From contig NZ_CABJFS010000008.1 of the NCBI RefSeq assembly GCF_902364945.1, forward strand, positions 37,844 through 101,843: a stretch of DNA of 64,000 nucleotides, in the 5' to 3' direction. This DNA comes from Collinsella aerofaciens (GTDB lineage Bacteria > Actinomycetota > Coriobacteriia > Coriobacteriales > Coriobacteriaceae). Below, one piece after another: positions 24,721-32,700 of this stretch. Within the stretch, counting starts at the first letter, position 1; every line of letters begins with the position of its first letter. The notes under the pieces were generated by a model. That model was not told the origin of the DNA and did no database searches. It worked only from the letters and a program-made list of their open reading frames with translations. Made by a program: the position numbers and the translations under genes.

Positions 24721-24753
24721 AATGTGACAAAGGGACGCCCCCTTTGTCACATT
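24721..24753. repeat. REP-like palindrome after the nitroreductase gene
   Basis: AATGTGACAAAGGG and its complement form a perfect 14-bp stem around ACGCC, starting three bases after the nitroreductase stop codon. It shares the AAAGGG/CCCTTT core with the elements at 22227-22265 and 60048-60077. It may serve as a terminator. Confidence 0.7.
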
Positions 24754-24755
24754 CG

Positions 24756-25628
24756 TCATTTTCCGAGCCAGTTTTTGAACCACCACTCCATAGAGCGGCT
24801 CATCTCGGCCATAAAGGGGCTCGTGTGCTTACGGGTGTAGATGTCGATGACGCGCTCGCCCACCTCGCGGGCGTGCGGGCGAAACATCGCATCCATCTCG
24901 GCCACCTGCGCATCCATCGTCGCGGCGTCGGCGCGACAATAACGCTCCTCGTGCACCAGGTTCACCACGGGATGCGCAATGGCCGGGCGCTCCTTACGGG
25001 GCGTGCCGATGATGAGCATCGACAGCGGCATGGTATAGGCAGGCAAGTCCAGCAGTGCGGCAACTTCCTCGGCGTTCTCAACGATATCACCGATGTAGCA
25101 GCTCCCCAGCCCCAGGGCCTCGGCGGCGACCACGGCGTTTTGAGCGGCGATCACGGCATCCTGCGCCGCGATGGCAAAGTCGCCCAAACCCGGCGCGGGG
25201 CGGGGCGCCTTGCCCGTGCGCTCGACAAACTCGGGCTCAAAGCAGCCCACATGCTCAAACAGATCGATCCACTTGGCATAGTCGACCACAAATATGAGTG
25301 CCCAGGGCGCCTTGGCGATCATGGGCTGGTGGTCGCACAGGTCGGCCAGACGGTCCAGCGTAGCCTGCTCGCGAATGCTCACGATGGAATACATCATCAT
25401 GGCGCCCGCCGACGGTGCGCGACTCGCCGCATGCAAAATCGCCGCACGCTGCTCGTCGGTCACCGCCACGGGACGGTCGTCGTCATCACGCGCGAAGGCA
25501 CGCGTAGACGAGCGATGCTCCAAGATGTCCAGCACCGCGTTGCCCGTAGTCTCGACCGGATAGCCGTATGTATCCACGACCGCAGCTCCGTCGCTGCCCA
25601 TGTCCGCCTTGCAAACCTGCTCGCTCAT
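24756..25628 (-). CDS. Nitroreductase-family flavoprotein
   Basis: A 290-aa FMN-dependent oxidoreductase with the family's N-terminal phosphate-binding HRSSTRAFA, the APSAGAMMMYSIVSI segment, and the dimer-interface/FMN region AAQNAVVAAEALGLGSCYIGDI followed by MPLSMLIIGTPRKERP. These fit NfsA/FRase-like nitroreductases; the physiological substrate is unknown (quinones, nitro compounds or flavins are usual). An extra ~45-residue C-terminal tail rich in charged residues and Trp follows. ATG at 25628 has GAGGGTAGGG upstream. Single gene, divergent from the LtaS-type gene. Confidence 0.87.
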   Translation of the reverse strand: MSEQVCKADMGSDGAAVVDTYGYPVETTGNAVLDILEHRSSTRAFARDDDDRPVAVTDEQRAAILHAASRAPSAGAMMMYSIVSIREQATLDRLADLCDHQPMIAKAPWALIFVVDYAKWIDLFEHVGCFEPEFVERTGKAPRPAPGLGDFAIAAQDAVIAAQNAVVAAEALGLGSCYIGDIVENAEEVAALLDLPAYTMPLSMLIIGTPRKERPAIAHPVVNLVHEERYCRADAATMDAQVAEMDAMFRPHAREVGERVIDIYTRKHTSPFMAEMSRSMEWWFKNWLGK

Positions 25629-25841
25629 CGCCCTACCCTCGCCATTTCTTTAAGAAGCCTTTACGTTTCCGTGTAATTCCCGTCCATTATCGCGCAGGTC
25701 GCCGCTACATTGCGCAACACCGCCACGCACGCGCGTTATTATGGCTGGTTGTTGTGCGCAGTCACCAAATGCAGCGCATATCTTGGTAACAATCGGGTAA
25801 ACCCCCGCTTTCGTAGGTTTTAGTTTGTGAGGAGTCTCAGC

Positions 25842-28142
25842 ATGTTCGCTGCCGCCATCTCGCTCGTCGGTCTTGCGGCGACCGTCTACCTTGTCTTGCG
25901 CGAGGCCAAGGCCATTCGCGCTCAGTCGGGCACCGTTGCCAAAAGCGCTCTTGGATGGAGCGTCGCCTTCGGCCTGTTCCAGCTCTTTTTGACCATTTGG
26001 GGCGCCATTGGCCTCGTCGCTCAAAACGAGCCGCTCGCCTTTGTGATGCTCATCCTGACCAACGCCATTCTCACCGGATGCGCTTGGGCCAGCATCGCCC
26101 GCGACCGCCTCGCCCCGCGCGTCTTTGCGTTCGCCTCTGCCGACGCCCCCGCCCCCACCGGCAAGCTCGCCCGCCTGCGCGGCGCCTTTGTGGGCAAACC
26201 GCTCGTCGCCGCCGTCCTGTGCCTGCTGCTCGCCGGCGTCTTTGCGCTGCTGGGCATGGAGGTCTCGTCCAACCACGACTTTACCTGGGTCTACCCCCTG
26301 TGCATCCTGCTCGAGTGGGCCATCATCACCGTGCTCATGACCGGCTTGTTCTTCCTATTCCAGCGCCACGGCGCAGCTCCCGCGGTCCTGGCCTTTGCCC
26401 TCTTTGTCCTGGGCATTGCCGAGTTCTTCGTCATCACGTTTAAATCCATGCCGATCCAGCCGGGCGACCTTTCGGCCATCTCCACCGCCGCCGCGGTCGC
26501 CGGCAACGGCTACACCTTCTCGATCTCGCTGTTCTGCGTGCTGTCCATGAGCTTTACCGCCATCGCCATGCTGCTGTGCGAGTACGCCGGCCTGGTCGCG
26601 CCGCATCGCCAGAAGGGCGCCGCCAACGCCAAACGCATGCTGCTCACCAACCTGCTCGTGGCGGTGCTGTGCCTGGGCGGCGTGACCGCGCACGTCACCC
26701 TCATCGACTACTACAACACCCTCGGCATCACCGTCTACACCTGGCGCCCGCTCGAGAGCTACTGGCGCGAGGGCTATCTGCCAGCCTTTATTAGTGCAGC
26801 GCAGTCCATCAAGCCGCCCAAACCCGCCGACTATTCTGTCGATGACGCCAAGGCCACGCTCAAAAAGTACGCCAAGGCCTACGACAAGTCCGACGCCGCC
26901 AAGAGCGACGAGCGCACCGCCGCAAAGGAGCAATTCGACAGCGAGAAGCCCACGGTCATCGCCATCATGAACGAGACCTTCTCGGACCTGTCCATCTACC
27001 AGAACATGCGCGCCGGCTACGAGGGCCCGCAGTACTTTAAGAACCTGTCCAACTGCCTCAGCCGCGGCAAGCTCTATGTGAGCGCCTACGGCGGCGGTAC
27101 CGCCAATACCGAGTTTGAGTTTATGACCGGCAACTCCATGGCCAACCTGGGCTCGGGCGTGTACCCCTACACCATCTACAACATGGAGACGACCGGGAAC
27201 CTGGCAGAGCAGTTCAAGTCGCTCGGATATTCCACCACGGCCATGCACCCCAACCACGCCACCAACTGGAACCGCGAGAACGTCTATAAGGACTTTGGCT
27301 TTGACCAGTTCCTGTCCATCAACGACTTCCAGGGAGCCGATACCCTGCGCGGCATGGTGACCGACCAGGCTACCTACGACAAGATTCTGGAGCTGCTCGA
27401 CCAGAACGCCGACCCGCAGTTCATCTTCGATGTGACCATGCAGAACCACTCGGGCTACGACACGGGCCTGCTGCCGGTCGACAAGCAGATGCACCTGAAC
27501 ATCGACACGACCGACCTGGACGCCAAGACCGTCGAGGACGGCACGCTGTCCGATGTCGACGAGTACGTCTCGTGCATCGAGCAGTCCGACCAGGCGCTTC
27601 GCTACTTCCTCAACGCCCTGAGCAAGCTCGACCGTAAGGTAGTCGTGGTGTTCTGGGGCGACCACCAGCCGTTCTTCCCGTCCAAGTTCAACGATAAGTG
27701 GTTTACCAGCGAGGACGACGCCACCCACCAAGAGCGCTTGTGGCAGACCGACTACATCATCTGGGCCAACTACGACGTTGCCGGTTGCGACCAGACGAGT
27801 GAGACAGACGACCTGTCCACCAACTACCTGTCCACCCAGCTCATGCAGCTGATCGGCGCACCGCTGACCGACTACCAGAAAGCGCATATGACGCTGCGCG
27901 AGTCGCTGCCCGCCATCAACTCCGTGGGCTACGAGGACGCCAGCCTGCGCTGGGCGCTCTCCTCCAACGTCACCGGTGACGACGCCGCTGCCGCAGCCGC
28001 CACCAAGGCGCGCGAGGATTACGCCAAGATGCAGTACTACGAGATGTTCCGCGACGGCAAGAACGTCTATACGGAGCACTTCCAGACCGAGGCCAACGAG
28101 ACCGACCCCAACCTGGCACCGGGTACAACCAAGATCAAATAG
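25842..28142 (+). CDS. ltaS: LtaS-type sulfatase-fold phosphoglycerol transferase
   Basis: A 766-aa membrane enzyme: about six hydrophobic segments in the first ~270 residues, then an extracellular alkaline-phosphatase-superfamily domain. Metal and nucleophile elements are visible: IMNETFSDLSIY, the nucleophile-threonine region GGGTANTEFEFMTGNS and VVFWGDHQPFFP. Family members polymerise glycerol phosphate from phosphatidylglycerol into lipoteichoic acid or modify cell-surface glycans. Start chosen at ATG 25842 (GAGGAG eight bases upstream); a GTG five codons earlier overlaps that site. Single gene. Whether the product is true LTA or another phosphoglycerol polymer cannot be told. Confidence 0.85.
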   Translation: MFAAAISLVGLAATVYLVLREAKAIRAQSGTVAKSALGWSVAFGLFQLFLTIWGAIGLVAQNEPLAFVMLILTNAILTGCAWASIARDRLAPRVFAFASADAPAPTGKLARLRGAFVGKPLVAAVLCLLLAGVFALLGMEVSSNHDFTWVYPLCILLEWAIITVLMTGLFFLFQRHGAAPAVLAFALFVLGIAEFFVITFKSMPIQPGDLSAISTAAAVAGNGYTFSISLFCVLSMSFTAIAMLLCEYAGLVAPHRQKGAANAKRMLLTNLLVAVLCLGGVTAHVTLIDYYNTLGITVYTWRPLESYWREGYLPAFISAAQSIKPPKPADYSVDDAKATLKKYAKAYDKSDAAKSDERTAAKEQFDSEKPTVIAIMNETFSDLSIYQNMRAGYEGPQYFKNLSNCLSRGKLYVSAYGGGTANTEFEFMTGNSMANLGSGVYPYTIYNMETTGNLAEQFKSLGYSTTAMHPNHATNWNRENVYKDFGFDQFLSINDFQGADTLRGMVTDQATYDKILELLDQNADPQFIFDVTMQNHSGYDTGLLPVDKQMHLNIDTTDLDAKTVEDGTLSDVDEYVSCIEQSDQALRYFLNALSKLDRKVVVVFWGDHQPFFPSKFNDKWFTSEDDATHQERLWQTDYIIWANYDVAGCDQTSETDDLSTNYLSTQLMQLIGAPLTDYQKAHMTLRESLPAINSVGYEDASLRWALSSNVTGDDAAAAAATKAREDYAKMQYYEMFRDGKNVYTEHFQTEANETDPNLAPGTTKIK

Positions 28143-28161
28143 CGACACGTCTTAACTGGTT

Positions 28162-28292
28162 CGTCTGCCCGGCGGCGCGAAACGTAAGGTTCCCTGCTCG
28201 GACAGTCCTGCTCGCACGGAGAGCACATTAAGTGCTCTCCGGCTCGTGCGGAACTCGCGATGAACCTTACATTCCGCGTCGCCGGGCAGACG
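28162..28292. repeat. 131-base imperfect palindrome after ltaS
   Basis: The outer arms begin CGTCTGCCCGGCG and end CGCCGGGCAGACG; further pairs include GTAAGGTTC/GAACCTTAC, and the centre is GGAGAGCAC, a five-base loop, then GTGCTCTCC. It starts 20 bases after the ltaS stop and precedes a conventional terminator at 28343-28375, so it would be in the ltaS 3' UTR. Confidence 0.8.
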
Positions 28293-28342
28293 CCTCGGTG
28301 TTGAAGCGCGGCTTGTCATGGGGGCATCCGCTGAACATATAT

Positions 28343-28375
28343 AAGACGAAGGCCACGTCATGTGGCCTTCGTCTT
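28343..28375 (+). terminator. Terminator of ltaS
   Basis: A perfect 14-bp stem (AAGACGAAGGCCAC with its complement, GTCAT loop plus one base). Its 3' arm ends in GTCTT rather than a long U-run. It may be used in both directions, since the next gene converges from the right. Confidence 0.7.
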
Positions 28376-28443
28376 GCGCAGGACTGTAGAGCAGGGAACT
28401 TCGTGCCAGCCGCCCGGGAGGGCGTTGCGTTTAGAAGATGGAC

Positions 28444-29142
28444 CTAGTACTTATCCCTCCGGGACAAAAGAAGCGCGGCTATAAATGCGATGATTGCAAG
28501 CGTCAGCAACACCAAAAGCAACGTGAGCGTGTTGTCGCCTGTTGCCACCAGACCAAGCAAGCCGGGCTTCTTTCTGCCAGCAGACTGCACGGGGATCTTC
28601 TCGCCATCGTCCTCGGCGGTGATTTCCCAGCGAATGGTCTTGTTTGCATCGGCAAGCTCGTTGCCCACCGACGTCGGAACGCTTAGCTGCAGATTAAGCA
28701 CCGTGCTGCCATCGCTCGTAAACGTGGCGATTTCCGTGGGATAGGCGAACACGCTGCCCGGTGTTCCTGTCTGGAGCCAACCTGCAGAGGCATCGCCCAC
28801 AGTCGCCGTTAAGGTGGTGGGAGACAGCATATGTGCCGTCTCGTGATCAACAACAGCCCGCACAAACACACGTACCTGGGACTTTACACCCGTGGCACGA
28901 ACCCCAATCTGTTGCTCGCGTACATCGCCGGGCATTAGATCTTTAAAGGCTGGAAACAGATCGGGCTCCCCCGAGGAGTCCGTCGCTCCCGATACCGTTA
29001 GCTGGCGTGCATTTCCGTCATAGGCAATCGTGGGAATGTCAGCAAACGCACGTGCAGGAACGGCGAGCGCGATAAGGCAGACGATTGCCGCCATCACGCA
29101 ATGCAAGAAACACGCAACGTCTTTACGAATCGGAGAGGCCAT
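28444..29142 (-). CDS. Surface protein with signal peptide and sortase-like C-terminal anchor, last gene of the SipW operon
   Basis: A 232-aa protein: signal peptide with a strong hydrophobic core (VMAAIVCLIALAVPARAFA), an extracellular domain of about 150 residues, a basic linker (AGRKKPG) and C-terminal LVATGDN, a ~21-residue membrane helix and SRRDKY. This end resembles an LPxTG anchor with V in place of P, so wall anchoring by sortase is possible; otherwise it is a single-pass membrane protein. Translation starts at 29142, two bases after the upstream stop, with GGAGG nine bases before. As the only anchored product of the operon it may attach the secreted fibre to the cell. Confidence 0.75.
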   Translation of the reverse strand: MASPIRKDVACFLHCVMAAIVCLIALAVPARAFADIPTIAYDGNARQLTVSGATDSSGEPDLFPAFKDLMPGDVREQQIGVRATGVKSQVRVFVRAVVDHETAHMLSPTTLTATVGDASAGWLQTGTPGSVFAYPTEIATFTSDGSTVLNLQLSVPTSVGNELADANKTIRWEITAEDDGEKIPVQSAGRKKPGLLGLVATGDNTLTLLLVLLTLAIIAFIAALLLSRRDKY

Positions 29143-29144
29143 AC

Positions 29145-29714
29145 TTACGCACCTCCATGCGGCGGCACCAGCACGCCATCCTTGACTGCACAGCCCCATG
29201 CCTCTGCAGCTGCATCGCCGGGCGCGGATTGAATTGCCTGGGTCGAAATGTCAACGACCAGGTTCTTCCCATCTGCCTTCCTCTCAGTCACGCTCTTGAT
29301 GAGCACATCGGTTTTGCCCATCGGAGCAACGGGAGACGTCCAGTAGTAGTACCCGTCGGACGCGACAACCCAAGACGAGGCGGTGTTAGAAGCAGATGCC
29401 TTGGACACACTGCCCCACGCAATGACGTAGTCGGTGCCGGCAACTGGTTCATCCCACAGGCGCGCGCCATTCTGGTCCTGCCAGTAGATATCCACCGCAA
29501 CACGCAGGTATGCCGGGGCCGAGCCGTTGTTTGTAATCATGACGTTGCTCTTCACATTGCCATCGAGCTTCTCATCTACCGAGGGCGCCACCGAACCAAA
29601 ACCAAACTCGTTGACCAGCACGCCCGTAACCGAAAGCCACGCAAAGGTACCGGCAGCGCCAGCCAACAGGAGAACGCCAACAAGGAGGGCGACGATTTGC
29701 TTGCGCTTAGTCAT
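29145..29714 (-). CDS. Small secreted protein with SipW-dependent signal peptide (camelysin/TasA-like), C
   Basis: A 189-aa protein whose N-terminus (MTKRKQIVALLVGVLLLAGA, then AGTFAWLSVTGVLVNEF) is the SipW-cognate signal type: short basic start, hydrophobic core and a GTFAWL-like processing site. The mature part has a beta-rich pattern with PAYLRVAVDIYWQDQNGARL and DGYYYWTSPVAPMGKTDVL, as in TasA/camelysin-fold proteins. It starts one base after the stop of the giant gene (TAG G ATG), with GGAGG overlapping that end, so translation is coupled. Two relatives lie upstream in the same operon. It is likely a minor or tip component of a surface fibre; this is inference. Confidence 0.78.
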   Translation of the reverse strand: MTKRKQIVALLVGVLLLAGAAGTFAWLSVTGVLVNEFGFGSVAPSVDEKLDGNVKSNVMITNNGSAPAYLRVAVDIYWQDQNGARLWDEPVAGTDYVIAWGSVSKASASNTASSWVVASDGYYYWTSPVAPMGKTDVLIKSVTERKADGKNLVVDISTQAIQSAPGDAAAEAWGCAVKDGVLVPPHGGA

Positions 29715-29715
29715 C

Positions 29716-32700
29716 CTAGTCCTCCTTCTTCAGCGTGCCGTTTTTCCAAACATTCCTGGCACGCGAGCCACCATCGACCCATTTGTCATTCGCGCGCGTG
29801 TTGACGCACGTCACCACGGTGTCGCCCGCACTCGAGGCAGACGAGATGATGAGCTCGGCAGATTTGCCGGGCGCCTTGCCCGGCGTACTCAGTTCACCCT
29901 CGTAGCGCCATGCCCAAGCCGTGTCTTCCTCGACGGTATAGGTGCCCGCCGGAGCAGCAAATTGCACGCTGCCGACATACCAGACCTCACCGTTTTCGTC
30001 GCGCTGCTCGCTAACTTTCACCTCGACCATGCGCGTCTCGGCAGGAGAACCCTCCGACGCCTTTCGCGTTACCTTAAAGCGGAACGTTTGCCCCATTGCG
30101 CTGGCGTCGGTAGTCTTTTTAACGATCGTCAGCGCATGAGTCTGGGCAAATTTGAACACGGCATTACCGGGACCTTGCTCGCCTTCGCCTGTCTTCTTGG
30201 ACTCCAGGCGGTTGACCAGGTCGAACGAGCCGCCACCCGAACCCAGACTGTAGAGCGAGACAAACTTGCCGTTCACAGGCTTTTCCGCCGCAGAAACGCC
30301 CTCTGCACCAGGGCCGTAGCTTGCCTGCGTTACCGTAACAGTCAGTTGCGTCCCCATGAACGGCTTGGCAAAGCAGACCTTAAACGGCGCATTGTCGGCA
30401 CTGTCACCGACGGTGTTGGCCGCGGCGGGATCGAGCAGCCACTTAAGCTGCGCGGTCATAGTTACGGGGCTCGCGGGATCAGACGTATCGTTGGCAACCA
30501 CGCGATACGTCACAGGATACAGGTCCATGTCACCCTTGACTGGCTCGCCCTTGAACTCATCCCAAGACTTTGCAGTGCCATCGGCACCCACATATCGCCA
30601 CTCCAAGAAGAGCTCGCGCTTATCGCCATTGGCAGCAGCCTGTTCATCGAGCAGCGCGACGATCTTGGAGTGGGCGTCCGGGTCGTACGCCACGGATTTT
30701 TGCTCCATCACAGGATTGCCGTCGTTGTCGTAGACAGGGTTGCCGCTCTCGTCCATTTTGGGAACATCGACCGTGTAGACAAAGCCAGGCTTACCGTCCT
30801 GCGCGCGCTCGTCGCCCGAGTCGACCGTCGCCGTAAAGATGACCGCCCCGTCGACGCTGTGATAGCGCACCTTATACGGCGTGACCTTGTACACCGCGGT
30901 ATACGTCGCGCCCTTAAAGGGTTCACTACCCTCGAGGGGATACTTATCGTCTTCGGTCATCAGAGTGTATTTACTATCGGATTCATAGTCACGCGACCAG
31001 CCGACAAAGTCGTACTTGGTGCCATCCTTGCCGACAACCTCAGCTGTAGCTCTTACTTCCAGCGAAATTTGATCGCCAGAGTCGGTGCGCGAAAGAGAAC
31101 GCACGGAATCGGGGTTATCCAGATTGGCATCGATATTCGATTGGACAATTACCGCGCTGGCACGGTAGACCGGGTACAGCTCCATGGGGGCGTTAACCAC
31201 AGTGTTTGTATTCACCATGGGGAGGCCGTCCGACCAAACGACATAACCGTTGCCGGATGCCGGTTTAGTTTCCGTCCAGCCTACGAAGGCATTGTATGCG
31301 TTCGTTGCAGCATCGATGTCGCCAACGTTATACGTCGGCAGCGGCATGCCATCCTTAAGGCTGCCGAGCGTATTGCCTTCCTGCGCGAGCTTGCCATCGA
31401 TATCGGTGTCGTTCAGGTGATACACCACCGCAATGGGCGTGTAGTAGGCCACAAACGTATAGGGTTTACCCGGCTCCACGGTATAGGAATAGGTATTGCC
31501 GCCTTCGCCCGTCGGATCGAGCTTCTTTACCGTTCCGTCGGGAAGCTCGATCTCGAGCTTCTTAAGCTGATAGGCGCCACCAGTACCGTCGGCATATACC
31601 GTCGTCGCAATGTCGGGGCTCACCCTAGCCACCACGTCACCGTTTTGCTGGACATCAAGTGTAGGCGTAATGTCGAATCGCGGAACATTGATGCCCGGCG
31701 TTCCGTCAAAGCCCTTGCGGTGCAGGTTGGTGGTGTAGCTAACGTCGTACTTTACGTACACGGGATAGGCATCCTGCCACTGGGTGACCTTGGACTCGTC
31801 GGTCGCCAGATACGGCTCTGCCTTATCCGGATCACTCGTCACATAGGGGTCGCCGGTGACGTCGTAGATATACTTCCAGACGTCGGAATCCTTCTGAACC
31901 TCGGCGGTCGAAATCCAGCCCAGGAACTTATAGCCCGGCACGGCCATGTCGGCATCGGTCGGGGAAGCTTCGAGTGTCAGATTGGGATTGACGTCACCAT
32001 CCTTTCCGTCGTAGGGCTTTGTATTAACCGTCCTATCCTTATAGAGATGCGGATAGCAATACAGGAACGTCGGATCTTTACCTTCCGCCGTTTTCTGCTG
32101 AAGCAAGTTGCTTTTATAGCGTCGAGTAGCAGCCTGCTTGACGTTGCCACTCTTGTCATAGAAGTTGACGTCCGTGGTCACCATAGCACGGACATAATAT
32201 TGCTCCGTCGTTTCAACAAAACTCGAAAAAGGATTCTTTATATACGTCCAGGAACCGTCGTCGGGTCTTTCGAGCGTCCAAAAACTGAAGTGGTACCTAT
32301 CATGCGCGGGGGTAAATTGAACTTTAATACTTGAGGCTTTCCACTCATCACTCAGTTTACCGGCTCCTGGAAAATCAGTGTCGGCAATCATATCCTTGAG
32401 AGTGTTCGCGCCGCTGTCGTTACGCACATTATGCGAGTAGGCGTTAATAGGCGCAACGATTTGCGTCGCATCAGAGAGAGCGGTGGTGCACTTATCTGCT
32501 GGATTCTTATCATCGTGTAGCACATGGGCGGAGGCGTCCGTGCCAGCACCCCAATGGATAATGTTTTCACGAACATATGTCGCGCCGACGTTTTCCTCGA
32601 AGGGCGACTTGTATTTATTCCAAATCGAGCACAACTTCTTGCTGTCCGTTAGACCGCTATTTGTAAATGCCCGAACGTAATAGTCCACCCGGTACTCAAA

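Noticed and set aside
29527..32334. A 935-codon open frame opposite the giant SipW-operon protein
   Set aside because: Antisense shadow; no recognisable domains and no start signal.
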